From Epiperipatus broadwayi (Eukaryota > Onychophora > Udeonychophora > Euonychophora > Peripatidae), in the NCBI GenBank assembly GCA_028023455.1, contig JAQFVV010006472.1, positions 51,001 through 115,000 on the forward strand: 64,000 nt of DNA, given 5' to 3'. This document shows, piece after piece, positions 30,954-43,926 of the stretch; position 1 is the first letter of the stretch; every line of letters begins with the position of its first letter. The position numbers and the translations under genes were made by a program. The notes beneath the pieces were generated by a model that was not told the origin of the DNA, searched no databases, and was given only the letters and a program-made list of their open reading frames with translations.

Positions 30954-31779
30954 AAGCAGTCAATCTTAGCTTAAGATTGAGCTTCATGTTTCCATCCACT
31001 AACTTTTATTCAAACCCTATTTTCCATCCCGCTCTTTTTGTCATATATATCTATTTTATGTATATATTTGATATCGTGCCTAAGTTATAAAATTTTAAGG
31101 TTCCATAACATTTTTTAAAATTATTATTAATTCTTTTTTTTATTAATTATTAGTTCTTTTTTTTATTAATGTATCTTACTAACAAAAGATCGATGTTTTA
31201 AATATTTTATTATACATCATTTTTTAAACTTTTTCTTTTTAAATTGCTTGTTTTCTTTTTAAAGTATTTTTTTCTTTTAAACTGTATATTTTGTAAAATC
31301 CAATATGGAAGATGCTACAGTTGATTGTCTAAAAATAATCAAAGGGTTGTTTTAATCTGGGGTAGGTATTTTAATTAAAGTTTTACTTAAAATAAAATGG
31401 GATTAAGATTAAAGATAATTTTGTTATAAACATGTTGTCAAATCTATTTCTAATCTGGAAATAGATTTGAATTTATTTTTGGCCGTTATCTTACTGTTGC
31501 ATCTTCAAAAACAATCGATAAGGAAAAAGTATAAAATGGCTGTATTTTGAATGAGATTAGATTAGCTACTATTAAGAGAAGTGATTGCTACTAGACACTA
31601 TGCTGTTTTGAAATCTAAAAATGATCTAGTAAAAGCTTTTCCCGACCCTTGTGGGTCGTCTTTCACTGCCATAATATTCTGCTACCCTAAAGTGAAGTAA
31701 AGCCTGCTTATATATATTTTAGTTTAGTTATAGTAATAGATGTCTCACTGTCTTCTCTTGCTTTGCTAGTGGGCCGGAT
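28831..31779. other. AT-rich DNA with one (CA)n-(TA)n tract
   Basis: No gene recognised. A compound CA/TA microsatellite with a short interruption lies at about 30863-30950. The region just after 28830 may contain the upstream end of the Merlin-type element. Confidence 0.45.
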
Positions 31780-31960
31780 TAAAATTAATTCTCATGTGCC
31801 ATCACTATTATGTTATTCATTAGGTGTTAGGTCTGGGGTTTAGAGAGTGACTTCGAATCCAGGCTCGTCCTTGATCTAAATCTTGGGCTGGACTGGGTTT
31901 GAAGTACATTTTGTTAGTTCCAGCTCATGTTATATGGATAAACATGTTTTGACCAGTACA

Positions 31961-31982
<22 letters not shown>
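31780..31982 (+). mobile_element. SINE-like unit with tRNA B-box-like sequence
   Basis: TTCGAATCC at about 31851-31859 resembles the internal B box of tRNA-derived promoters, and TTGCTAGTGGGC near 31761-31772 loosely resembles an A box. It is followed by TTGGGCTGGACTGGGTTTGA and ends near a (TA)n tract at about 31963. A related layout occurs at 42.6-42.8 kb. The A-B spacing is longer than in a tRNA, so this is at best a diverged SINE. Confidence 0.4.
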
Positions 31983-31992
<10 letters not shown>

Positions 31993-34900
31993 TTATTACC
32001 ATTTAAGATTAGGGATTTAAGTTTATTTTATCTTATAATAAAATTAATTCCTTTTCATTCAAATCCTTTTGTATCTTCTTTAAGAAAATACTGCAATATA
32101 GTCTTTTCTTCAAGCAAATAAAAAGTACATATATTATAAATAGGAACAGGAATTTGTTTAGATGATGGTTATAATTAAAGCACAAATTCAAAGAAATACT
32201 AAATAATAACAGTTCTTTGTAAAATCACAAATTATTAACTTCACACATTTTAATAATATTAAGTATGACATAAGTTTAAATGATGTCTTTTTTCTTTAAA
32301 GTAAAGTAATATATTTCAAAAATAAATATGTAATTTAGAAAATGTTCTAAATTAATAGGTAAATGAATTCAGAATGAATATTTATATCAATTCAATTTTA
32401 GCTTATTTGCTTTACTAGAAAATCAAGGAAAGTCTTTTCTTCAAAATATTGAAAAACCTGATTCATATGATTTTTTCCTTTTTAAAAATTATATAATAAA
32501 ATTCCAAATTATTGTGTTTTCTTTTACTTTTAATGCAATCAATGCTTCTACAATATTTCATGATTATTATACTTTTAATTTGACAAAAAATATAATACCT
32601 TTTATACATATTTCCAAAACAAATTAAACGTGAATAACTTTCATAAAATTCTTCATCAATTATACATCTTTAGATTAGAGTTTTATCAAACATGTAATAA
32701 GTACTTTATTAATAATTAAAGTTAATGTCAATAATGCTTTAAAATATTATTTAAAGTATTGAAAGCAATTATTACAATCAAAGTTCAAATTAATTAATGT
32801 TTTAGAATAATAATAAATTAAACACATGCTTACAATGTGTAGTTAGTTCTGTTGACTTCCTTTAAAAGTTAATAGGATTTTTAGCATATCTGTCATAAGC
32901 CAGTTAAACATATACCTTAGCATTATACTGCAATAAATAACTTTTAACTCTTTTATTCAGACATTTGAAATGATAAAAGAAAAATCAATTAATAAATTTT
33001 AAACTGATTTAAAATTATGAAGCAAAATTCAGTCAATAAAACAAATAATTTAAATAAAATTTCAATAATGCCAAAAGAAAAGTTAAAGAAACTTTCTATA
33101 TAGCAAATGACATCAATGTCATTAATAGAAGAGAGGCATGTTTTGCTCTCTCTAAACAGTGGACTAATTAAAAATTCAAACGCATTTGCATAATCATAAC
33201 AATCTTAGTTACAAAGCTATGAGTATGAGATTCAAACATGAAATCTCGAAAACCTTAGCAAAGCTATTATAATTAGAGTAAAATTATAGCTTCACTATTT
33301 AATGTGAAAAAAAAAGTAGCATACATATAATAACAATTGCAACACAAACATTAATAACTTTCTATTTTTTTTCTTTTTATATCAAAACACCTGTGCATGT
33401 CCGTTCTCCACAATCTCTATCAGGTGACACAGTTTAACCAATCTTATTTAAATTTGGATGTGTGATATTTATGATATTAGTGTAATTTAAACTTTCATAA
33501 TTAATTAACTTGACTTTGGTTTTTTTAATCCAGACTATTGTCTAGACTGATAATGAACTTTATTAATTGCAATTTAATTATTAAATAAATGATTTATTTA
33601 ATTCTAATAAAATTATTTACTTATATTTTTAAATTACATACTTTTCATTCAAAGTATACTCTATTTTATTTCCAGTGGTTTTTTTTTAATTACCTTTATT
33701 TAAAAGTGTCCATTTCTAAAAATACAAACACATGCACCAATATTCACACACACATAACATAAACAATTATACTAAATAAAATAGTTAACTTTTTACCTAT
33801 TTAAAACTTATTTAAATTGATAATTTACCTCAATTAATCATATTTAAACTCAACATCTTTAAACTCTGACTTTAAATAACATCTTACATGAACTAACCAT
33901 TTATAGATTATTTTAAAACCATTTATTTTAAAACTAACAAACAAAGATCCTAACGTAAATTAAATAACCATATTTTACAGAATAAAACAACTTTATTAAC
34001 TGCCTATATCTAAAATATAGCAGGCTTTAAAGTATTTTTTATTTAGATCTAAACTATTAGCTCAGATTTTTTTATCAAACATTAAATAATCTAATTAGTA
34101 TTTCTTAAACTAATATTTAAATATGTTAAGTAAATTATTTTAATCAATAATATAAAACATTTAACTAAGACTTTATAATTTAACATTAAGAAAAAAAGTT
34201 TTTTTAACATAATCTAATAAAAAAAATTTAGCCCATTATATAATATATATTTATCCCATAGGGCAAAATATTTGGTTACAATATATACATATAATATTCA
34301 AATACCAATATTGCATATATAATTAATATAGATGCAATTGAAGAAGGTTTGAATCAAGACTTTAAGCTCCATTCAATTATTTACTCTACTTAATTAATTC
34401 ATTTTATACATTTATATGAATTGATTAAGCTTTAGTCACCTGTAAAAAGCTACATATTTATATGATCTTAATGTTAGAAAACTAAAGAAAATAGAATGGA
34501 TCCTCTATCTATTGTGCTTTGGTTATTATAAGTTTATTTTGCCAGGCCTGCATATAATATTTATGTTTGATGTTTTATATAATATTATTAATTATAAATC
34601 ATAATTAATTATTCAAAAGGTACAAACTATTTCACATATAAAAACCTTGTCTTGATAATCAATTTAGATGTCAAATATTTAATGACATTAAATATTAAAT
34701 AAAGCACAAGTAACTGCATAATTACATCACTTTTAACGTTTGCTAATTATTAAAAAATTAAATGGACTAGCTATTTATTGATCTTTCAGTATTAATAAAA
34801 TTAGATTGTCAACTATATCAAAATTTGTGGTTGAATGTAATATTTAAACAATACATTAATATGCACTATTAATTATGAAATCATAATTAATTGTTAAATA

Positions 34901-35914
34901 GATAAATACTGTCTCTCACTTTTATGATTTTGTAATTAATTGTATTAACGATGTTATATACATATATTGTAATTGGATGAGAAATATGGGGTTTCACAGC
35001 ACTATATATAATGGAATGATACATATATAATGATGTCATTACTTCCCATACTTATTGACAGGATTAGAATTTATGAAGAACATTCTAAAGGGCATTATCA
35101 GTTTAAAAAAACTATTGCTGGTAATTTGGATTCCCTAGCAGTAATATTTTCTGTTCATCACCTGGATATGATTTATGATATCTGAGATTACTAGAATATT
35201 TATTAGTTTAAGGTGGTCACAATGTTTAATATCCATACGAGCATGATTAGAGATATAGATTTGTATTTATATCTACTTAGGAGTCATCGCATCAACACAG
35301 CTTGGAATTCATGAAATTCATTCATAAGACCGCACTCCTAATTTAAACCAATGATAAATTAGTGAAATGTATGAATGTAAAGTAAACAAAAATATAAACA
35401 TAAACATTTAACAACAGTTTTATTTTACATAATGGCAACTATATAATGTACCTACACATCCTTTCATATGACATACTTTATCCCAAAATGAATAGTTCAA
35501 CCATCAGTAAGTCATGGCAGTTGTCTTTCTAGGTAATGATATTCAATAAATTACTTAATGTTTGTTTTAATTTAAACAAAAAAAATTATATTACTCTAGA
35601 TGTTTAATAAATGTTTGGTTCATACAATTTAATACTAATAAAAAAATATACCAAATAAATTACATTAGCTATTACTTTCATTTAGATAAAAAGAGTATAT
35701 TATTCCAGATGTCTAATCAGCATTTGGTTCATATAATTGAATTATATATATATATAATTTTTTAATTTATAAACTATATAATATATCAAATATATGTACA
35801 TCTCATTCTGAAAAACAAACATATATATTTTCAGGGTAAGTAGATTATTTATTAACTATAGAATAAACCGTTAAATAAATGTTAATTGTTAACAAAAGTA
35901 TAGACATATGTGAC

Positions 35915-35918
<4 letters not shown>
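31983..35918. other. AT-rich DNA; moderately complex patch at 34.98-35.34 kb
   Basis: No gene recognised. 34980-35340 has higher complexity and lower AT content than its flanks and could be an old repeat of unknown family. Confidence 0.4.
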
Positions 35919-36111
<193 letters not shown>

Positions 36112-38248
36112 AAAAAAAGTTTATTTCTGTTTGTTCATCTTTTGTCAGCAAAAAACAAGCATACCGACAAAAAAATAATAATAACAGAAAGATCATACTT
36201 TGGATCATCTTTTTCTGACAAAATAAAAGCATGTATATAAAAAGTCATTACTATTAGATATTCAAATGTTTATTCAGCTATAGCTGTTCATGGTGGAATT
36301 CACTAAATAATTCTTGAAATTATTTATTCATTTCCTTTTTGTCAATGAAGTAATTTCAATTCACTTTATTAATTCCTATATATTTCTTGACATAGCTGGA
36401 TATGTATAAGCTAATCCACTAAAATATTATATGCAGTGGTAGAATAAAATAACTGTCTTTATTCCATAAAATAATCTATGATATATTTTTACTAGTTAAT
36501 AGGTGATAAACCAGGTTTAAGTCATGGTTTAGGGTTGTGTTCTTAAGTGGGCATTAGTAGATTTTCTCTTCTTTCGTAGAGTAGATAGAGAGATAGAGCA
36601 AAGGTGAAGTTGTAATGATTTCTTATTTATGAACAAGTTACATCACTTTTATCCTAGAACAGTCTTTTCAATTTAAGGCTTAATAATGTCAACTCATTTT
36701 CTAAGAAACAACCATGCTAGTCAAAAAATGGACACTGAAATATTTGTCAAACCATTGTCATAAAATTTAAACTGCATGTGTATTTTATCATCACATACTT
36801 TAATAAAAATAGAAATATTAACAATATATCTTCATTTTCATAAGTATATTTGCAAGATGTAATGAATACTATACTATCTAATGATCACTTTTATATAAAA
36901 TGTTTTGCCAATAATGCTCCTACAGTCACAGCCTTTTATATGTTATTGTATAGCTTTATTTAATTCTGAGGACAATAATAACCATTCTTCAAAAGTACTG
37001 CTTTCCATTCTCAGATCATCTGGCATTTTAATAAGTTTAATTTTTCTGACATGCCTAATTATCTAACAGTTGACAAACTGCAGGATTTTTAAAGAATATA
37101 TAAACATATAAACTCAAAGTAGGTATGTAGGCATATGTTTAGAAGTAGAACATGCTCAGAAAATTAAAAGATTATACAAATAACCTTTTGCTGCATGAAT
37201 TTTGTTTGGCTGAGTGAGTTAAAACTCGAAACTTTTGATTGGTTAATTACAGAATCAGCAGTAAAAATATATTCATCTTTTAATATTATATATTTATTTT
37301 AGTTCTATTTGTAAAAAGTATATTAATAATTTGTCAGATTATGAAAATGAATGAAACTTTTTTCAAAAATAAATTTCTATTTATAATTATAAAAATATTC
37401 AATAGCAGAAGACCTAAAAAGAAGTTTGTTATGAATTATAAAGTGTGGCAGACATCATTGATTTCCTTCTCAATTTATGTTAGTGTAAAAGTAAAAAAAA
37501 GTTACTAAAATCTTACTATTTTTGGAAAATAATTATATTTTAACATATTTTATAAAATTACATTATAATATGTAAAAATGCTTAAAAAGCACTCTAAAAC
37601 ATTTATTTTGTTTTCAAAATCAAAACAAAGAAGTTGGAGTGGTGAAAATTGTTGACAAACACTCTTTTTTGTTGTGATGAGAACCAACCAATCAGCATCT
37701 AGGAAGACCAGCATTCTCTATTTTTTGTAGCTTTGAATGCCTATATTATTGACTTTTTACTTGTAAAATAATTCAAGGGAGGACAGCATCTTTTGATATT
37801 TTGTAACCTTTAACATGAACCTAAATATGCTATGGTACCATAAAAACTGATGAATTTAGAGCCAGTAAAGCCAGGTACAAGTTAACTTGAAACTGTCTGG
37901 AAAAGAAATAATAAAGTTTTTCGCAACAAAAAATTTAAAAACGAATTTAATTATGATTAAATTACATGAGGATAATAACAGAGATGCATACTTAATACAA
38001 ACATGTTTTATTTGATTATCCAGGTTGCATTCACATATTCTACTATTTCCCTCTTCAATAAAGTAATTTTTGCTTTATTTATAACATTTAAAATTATTAT
38101 TTAACTTTTAAAGTACTTGTTGACATATATAGTAATACATATACAAGTTTAATATAAAATAGTGCCTGCACTATATATTTAAAAAAATAGCTTTTGCATT
38201 AAATATTACAAATATGTATTTTATTTCTATGCATTATATATATATACA
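36112..38248. other. AT-rich DNA without recognisable genes
   Basis: No coding motif, RNA gene or clear repeat seen. Confidence 0.45.
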
Positions 38249-38344
38249 CACAAATAAAATGTCCATTAATTAAAAAAGCTACTGTAATAATAATAAAAAA
38301 ATAAATATAATGGTAGTTAACTATTATATATAATCTTTCAATCT

Positions 38345-38386
38345 GCAGAAGTACTTTCAGTTAATTCCTTAACCCTCCTCAACTGC
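38345..38386 (-). ncRNA. Hammerhead-like terminal motif, inverted unit
   Basis: Minus-strand reading: GUUGAGGAG, stem GGUUAA/UUAACU with a short loop, then GAAAGUACUUCU. One of a set of related motifs in this window with compensating stem changes. Catalytic activity is not established. Confidence 0.45.
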
Positions 38387-38678
38387 CACTCAAAAAACAG
38401 AACTGAAGCACATGTCATCAACTCAAATCCCATAAGTCCTGAATGTTAACATTACCAGCTCTCTATTAATTATATTCATTTTATTTTTATTTATTAAAAT
38501 TGTCTCCTTAATTTTTCTTTTATTATGTTTTCTTTCTTTAAAAAAATTATTCAGGCAATTTTAATAAATAGAAATAAAATTAACATATTTTCAAAGACAA
38601 ATTGCTAATGTTAAAATTCAGGATTCATGGGATTTGAGTTGATGATGCTGGCTTCCATTATATTTTTTGAAATTAATT

Positions 38679-38718
38679 GCAGTTGGGGAGAGTTAAGGAA
38701 TTAACTAAAAGTACTTTT
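38679..38718 (+). ncRNA. Hammerhead-like terminal motif, first tandem unit
   Basis: GUUGGGGAG, stem AGUUAA/UUAACU, then AAAAGUACUUUU. The first G of GAAA is changed to A, which would be expected to impair a hammerhead core. Confidence 0.4.
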
Positions 38719-39027
38719 ACAGATTGAAAGACTGCATATAATTGTTAATTACTGTTATATTTACTATTGTTATTACAATAGTTTTTTTAATTAACAGACA
38801 TTTTATTTCTATTACTTTTTTTATTAATATAATGGATTTAATTAACATTAAGCAATCAGTGATCTTCATGAATAGAGAAAGCTTAATAAAATAAAAATTA
38901 AGGAGGCAAATTTAATAAATAGAAATAAAATGAATATGATTAATAGACAAGATGCTATCATTAAAATTCAGGATTCATGGGATTTGAGTTGATGACATTT
39001 GTCCATTATGTTTTTTGAATTTAATGA

Positions 39028-39067
39028 CAGTTGAGGAGAGTTAAGAAATTAACTGAAAGTACTTCTG
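39028..39067 (+). ncRNA. Hammerhead-like terminal motif, second tandem unit
   Basis: GUUGAGGAG, stem AGUUAA/UUAACU with loop GAAA, then GAAAGUACUUCU. Confidence 0.45.
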
Positions 39068-39124
39068 CTGATTAAAAAACTATGTATAATAGTTAATTAT
39101 CATTATATTTGTTATTTTTATTGT

Positions 39125-39126
<2 letters not shown>

Positions 39127-39155
<29 letters not shown>

Positions 39156-39160
39156 AAAAT

Positions 39161-39196
<36 letters not shown>
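39127..39196. repeat. (TA)n tracts with internal foldback
   Basis: Two TA runs separated by AATAAAAATAACAAA. The last is the complement of TTTGTTATTTTTATT just upstream (about 39108-39122), so the segment can fold back on itself. Confidence 0.9.
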
Positions 39197-39199
<3 letters not shown>

Positions 39200-40254
39200 C
39201 TAGGAAAGCCATATGAAGGCTAAAAAGGAGTATTAAAATAAGGTGAGAGAAGAAAAAAATAACTATTATTATTATTTAAGAGACATATAAATTATGGTTA
39301 ATAAAGAATCATGATTTGCATTGACTATAGATAAACAATGTGGTCACAACATGATATATATATATATATAAGTGTGTAATAATAAATAATTAATTAATTA
39401 AATAAATATTACATATCTCAATATTTAAATAATTTATCATATAAAAATTTAATATTGCTATTAGTTTTGTTTAGAATAAGTAATATAAAGGAGTAATATG
39501 CTTGTTCTTGATTTCTAATAATTAGTATTACTATTTATAAAATATTATTCTTTGTACTTCTATTTATGCAAATAAGTTTATTTAAAAGAACATTTGACAG
39601 AGCATGAAAAAATCAGTAATTTTTTTTTTTTTAATGATTACCTGATTTGTAAAAATAACAATTTTTGAATTTAAAAAATTGAAAAATCTGACATTGAACT
39701 GAGTGCCACAACTAAAGAGACTTCAAATTTCATGACTTAAAACTTAACTATGAATGTTTTAATAGCTCAGAAATCAAAACATGGATTGCTAATATAACAA
39801 GTTTTTTCAAAGATGTCTACTGCTTATTTGCTGTTATATTTTTTCCAGTGAATTGAATAGAAAGCTTAATATGAAGAGAAAAATTAAATTGTATTAATGA
39901 ATACTCACTTTAAAATTAATGGATACTTTATATTTTGTTATATTAATCAAAGCATAAGGAATATATATAAAAATTATTGTTCAAAAACAAATAGAGTATT
40001 CAAAGACAATGCATAATACAATAATTCTATTGGATTATCATGTTCCAGGCTTTGACATGGACTATTTATGGGCCCAATGAGATATACATGGATAGAAATT
40101 TGGACAATTGATACTGTTTTTTAATATTACACCATTCAGGTAAATAAATAAAAATATGGTAATATTATTTTATGTTTATTTTATAAAAAAGTATAATTTC
40201 CCAAAGGGCAATTTATATAAAAATATAATAACACCTTTTATATAACAAACATTA
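39197..40254. other. AT-rich DNA without recognisable genes
   Basis: No gene recognised; a short TA run lies near 39355-39370. Confidence 0.4.
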
Positions 40255-40570
40255 TATATATATATAATAAAGTTTGATATCTGTATTCGTTTCACAATAT
40301 ATGTAATATACAAATCAATATATATATATATCAAAATACAGTACAATTTATATAAATTATATTCTTTTAGAAGTACTTTCGACTATACACTTTGTAGTCT
40401 TTATCAACTATATAATGTTGAATAATCCAACGTTATATAGTTGATAAAGACTACAAAGTGTATAGTCGAAAGTACTTCTAATCCAACGTTATATAGTTGA
40501 TAAAGACTACAAAGTGTATAGTCGAAAGTACTTCTAAAAGAATATAATTTATATAAATTGTACTGTATTT

Positions 40571-40648
<78 letters not shown>
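40255..40648. mobile_element. Penelope-type terminal palindrome with tandem 56-bp units
   Basis: The left part (40262-40423, minus orientation) matches the right terminus of the Penelope copy at 55.05-55.19 kb in inverted form, including AAAGTTTGATATCTGTATTC. The right part has two exact tandem 56-bp units (40424-40479 and 40480-40535) in plus orientation, then the usual terminus ending CAAATTGTACTGTATTTTGA-like sequence and (TA)n. No coding sequence is present. It is the terminal repeat of the Penelope family alone, folded head to head. Confidence 0.75.
40424..40535 (+). ncRNA. Tandem pair of hammerhead-like motifs (56-bp period)
   Basis: Each unit reads GUUGAUAAA, stem GACUA, loop CAAAGUGUA, stem UAGUC, then GAAAGUACUUCU. 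Against the canonical hammerhead core (CUGAUGA, stem II, GAAA) the first C is U, the sixth-position G is A, and one extra A precedes the stem. The C-to-U and G-to-A changes affect the pair known as C3-G8 and could compensate each other. An inverted copy lies at 40370-40412. Confidence 0.5.
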
Positions 40649-40651
<3 letters not shown>

Positions 40652-41450
40652 TCATTTAGATTTTGCAGATGATGTAATTGTTTTTGCAAATAGTGCTTTT
40701 AGAGTTACAGGAAATGTTGCAGGAGTTATCAGATGAAAGTAGGAAAGTAGGGCTAAAGATAAATGTTAAAACATCTAAAGTAATGTTTAATAGATTTTCT
40801 CAAAATATGAAAATAAAGATTGATTATGATGAATTAGAAGAAGTTAACAGTTACAAATACCTTGGTCAGATTGTTAATACAGATGGAAACATAATGGATG
40901 AAATTAATCATAGAATTAAACTTGTTGGGAGTGCTTTTGGTAGAAATAACTTTATACTAAAAGGAAATATGCCTATGTGTTTCAAAAGGAAGATTTTTAA
41001 TAAATGTGTTTTGCCAGTTCTACTTATGGATCTGAGACTTGGACACTTAATAGAAAAACAGTACAGAGACTTCAAACCACTCAAAGAAGTATGGAGAGAT
41101 GCATGTTGAGGGTAACAAGAAGAGATCGAAAATGCAAAGTATGGGTAAAAGAACAAACAGGTGTTACTAATCTCCTTGAAAAAATTAAAAGACTGAAGTG
41201 GAGTTGGGCTGGACATATTTCTAGAAGAGATGATAATAGATGGACAATTGCAGTCTTGAACTGGATTCCAAGAGATTGTAAGAGACCCAGAAAGAGATCA
41301 CATGTGAGATGGATGGATGAGATGAGAAAGTTTGCAGGGGGAATGTGGAGAAAAGAAGCTAAAGATTGGAGATGGATTAAACTTGGCAAGACCTTCATCC
41401 TGCAGTGATTTGATAATGTTTGATGATGATGATAATGAAACCCTAGATAG
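40649..41450 (+). mobile_element. 5'-truncated RTE-type LINE 3' end (first copy)
   Basis: The sequence begins directly after a (TA)n tract with HLDFADDVIVFAN, the catalytic FADD box of a reverse transcriptase, then (after a frameshift) LQELSDESRKVGLKINV, EVNSYKYLGQIVNTDG, a second frameshift near 41020, then YGSETWTLNRKT, RSMERCMLRVTRRDRK, KRLKWSWAGHI and NWIPRDCKRPRKR. These are RTE-clade (BovB/RTE-1-like) C-terminal motifs. It ends with TGATGATGATGATAATG. Two frameshifts and the truncation make it inactive. It is clearly homologous to 44465-45412. Confidence 0.88.
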
Positions 41451-42639
41451 ATTATTTAATAACACGATGGGAAAGATACTCCTATAAGTATATACGCGTC
41501 TATTTAATTTATTGATTTTTAGACGAGTACCTCGACATTATTATATTTTATATGTATACTTAATCAAACCAAATGTTTATTAAATAATTACACATTAGAA
41601 GGTGCATTATATAAGTGTAATTCTCTTATTTTAATATTTCGTTATAGAGAGGTGTGGTGCGATCTTTTTATATATTTATAGATTCAACATTCATCTATGT
41701 GGATAAATAATTAAACAACGATAGCTATGAATTAATCAACTTAATGACTTTGAAAGGAGGTTTTATTATTTTATAACGAATTTCTAGCATAGTAACATAC
41801 ATGGATTGTATATATATAAAGTTAATAAGGCTTTAATATTTATGGTCGTTTGAATGTAATCCCATACTGGGTACTTAATGATAATATCATGTCTCTAAGT
41901 TTTTCTACTTTATTGGCTTCCCGTATTACTTCAGCAACCATTCCTCAAATACTGGAGATAATAATCACCCAGAATAAACTTTTTGTTTTTCTTTTAAACA
42001 TAAGCTACCAAAGACATTTCCTTCCTAAATCTCGGTCACACTTAGGCAAGTGGATTCCTTTCTCTAATAATTAATTAAAGTCGAAGCAGCTATCCATCAA
42101 TCAAATTGGCAAAATGATGAAGAAATCTCTATTAGAGACATGCATTTAGATATATAAGTTCACCAAGTACCACGCTTAATCTACACTTTTTTTATAATTT
42201 TACCTGGTGATATATGCTCTATGTGCGTTGCTATGCATGTTATTGTTCAATATCCATTCACATTTATATATATATATATATATAGCATAAATGAGGTTGT
42301 GTTTAAATTAGCCATTAATTTGTTTAACTAATTATGGAATTTCACCTTACCATGTTCACTGGCCATAGATTGATTTCCACACCTCTCTACCTAATCAAAT
42401 TTATTCTTTTATTTTTTATAGTGTTTTCTTTTTTTTTCTCTTGTTTCAAAATTGCAAGTGACAATTGCATCTTATATACACCTGCAGATACTTTTTCAAA
42501 TTATTTGTAAATAATTACATTAAATGCAATATAGACATTCTTATATTAACAATAAACTACAATCTGTAATAGTAACAAGGTATAGATGTCCATTATTTTA
42601 TATGTTTAAACCTGATTAGTATTTTAACTAGGATTCCTA
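41451..42639. other. Unassigned AT-rich DNA
   Basis: A 74-aa frame at 41850-42074 has no recognisable domain. The stretch 41480-41780 contains more CpG than usual here. No feature can be supported. Confidence 0.35.
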
Positions 42640-42795
42640 AGAGTCTTACCACCTAGTTGCATTAAGAAAATTAACTCTTGTGATGTTAAGGGAATGAGTC
42701 AATTAGCTATGATCTAGAGGGGTGGGAGATTCGAACCTGGTTTAACTATGTATCTGGGTTGGATTAAAGCAACTATACCTTGTGACCTATATATA
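42640..42795 (+). mobile_element. SINE-like unit with tRNA B-box-like sequence
   Basis: AGATTCGAACCTGG at about 42727-42740 matches a tRNA-type B box; TTAGCTATGATCTAG about 25 bp upstream is a weak A-box candidate. It is followed by TATCTGGGTTGGATTAAAGC, parallel to CTTGGGCTGGACTGGGTTTG in the unit at 31.8 kb. It cannot be folded into a convincing tRNA, so a tRNA-derived SINE is the better reading. Confidence 0.45.
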
Positions 42796-43884
42796 TACAG
42801 AGAGAAAGAGAGAAAGAGGGAAAATGTTTCATTACATTACATACACTAAAGCCAGATCTTTCCATGAATTTTAATTTCTTTGTTCCCAAGTTTGTATCTA
42901 TGCTGTTCTTTTTATCTATTAGGGTTTTATGGAGGTTTAATATTTTTCATTTTTAGGAGATTTTAATCAGATTATGATTTCAATCAATTTGTTAATTCTA
43001 TACTTCTACAGGCATTATTAATTCACTAAATATGTCTCATTTAGTTCTGTGAACTACACACAATTTCTATGAACTACACACAATTTTAGCTTAACTTGTG
43101 GAGAATATGAGAAGTTTGAATTGGTATTATTTTTCTTAAATAGTCAATCGTTCATAGGATGGTAGTGACTCATGGTACAAACATTCTTATTTTAATCAAT
43201 ATCAATATGACTATATACTTTTGGATCCATTGTGAAAGTGATTGTCCTTTAGTCAGCAGTTTATAATTAAAATATTCCTTATACCATGGTTAACAGTTAT
43301 TTATAACATTTGGATCTATTGCAAGTTCCATTAAATATCTCTTCAAATAACTGTCAGAATTGAGTTGGAATAAAACCAAAATAATAAAAAAATGGAAATT
43401 AACTTTCAACCAAGATTTTCTATATATGCCTATTTTCAAATCATAGGATATCAGTATTTTAATTATCTAGTTGTTTTTCAGTTTATATGTTTTTTTCTTA
43501 TCTGTTTTTAAATCAGTTTAATTTGTTTAATGTATAAATATCATGTGTATTGAAGAATTTGCCTATTTTAAAAAACAAATTTTATTTATACATATATTTG
43601 ACAAAATTAATTAAATAGTGATTCCATTACATATAAAACAATTTATAATATTTTACATGCTTTTTTTCATATTTTATTATTCTACCATGTATCTTATCAT
43701 CTTTCTTTTATATTTTAAAGTACAGGAACACTTTACCCATTTATTATAAGTCACAATGAAATATAAAAATAATGAAAAACTTTCTTGATATCTGTATCCA
43801 GAAGAGCTATCATTTATATTGATTTGAATTCTTATATTTTAATTAAACTAGAGATTTCTAAAAAACGAACTATTTTTCAGTCAT

Positions 43885-43926
<42 letters not shown>

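Larger units (their letters stand above)
38249..39130. mobile_element. Non-coding Penelope-type units: one inverted, two in tandem (~350 bp)
   Basis: 38249-38502 (minus) is the reverse complement of 38556-38810 (plus) around a centre near 38529. A second plus unit repeats the first at a 350-bp offset (TTAAAATTCAGGATTCATGG at 38611 and again at 38961). Each unit carries the terminal motif GAAAGTACTT or AAAAGTACTT after a stem-loop, the same ending as the coding Penelope copies at 53-55 kb. No protein-coding content is present. The array stops at a (TA)n tract. The simplest reading is a non-autonomous, retrozyme-like derivative. Confidence 0.65.

Noticed and set aside
40404-40655. Open frames rich in alternating Ile-Tyr
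   Set aside because: They read through (TA)n tracts; likewise at 26561, 30899, 46108, 52835 and 55154.
41850-42074. 74-aa frame
   Set aside because: No domain, no neighbouring coding context, and a length expected by chance.
42715-42760. A functional tRNA gene around the TTCGAACC box
   Set aside because: No acceptor, D-arm and anticodon stems could be paired; a SINE remnant is more likely.
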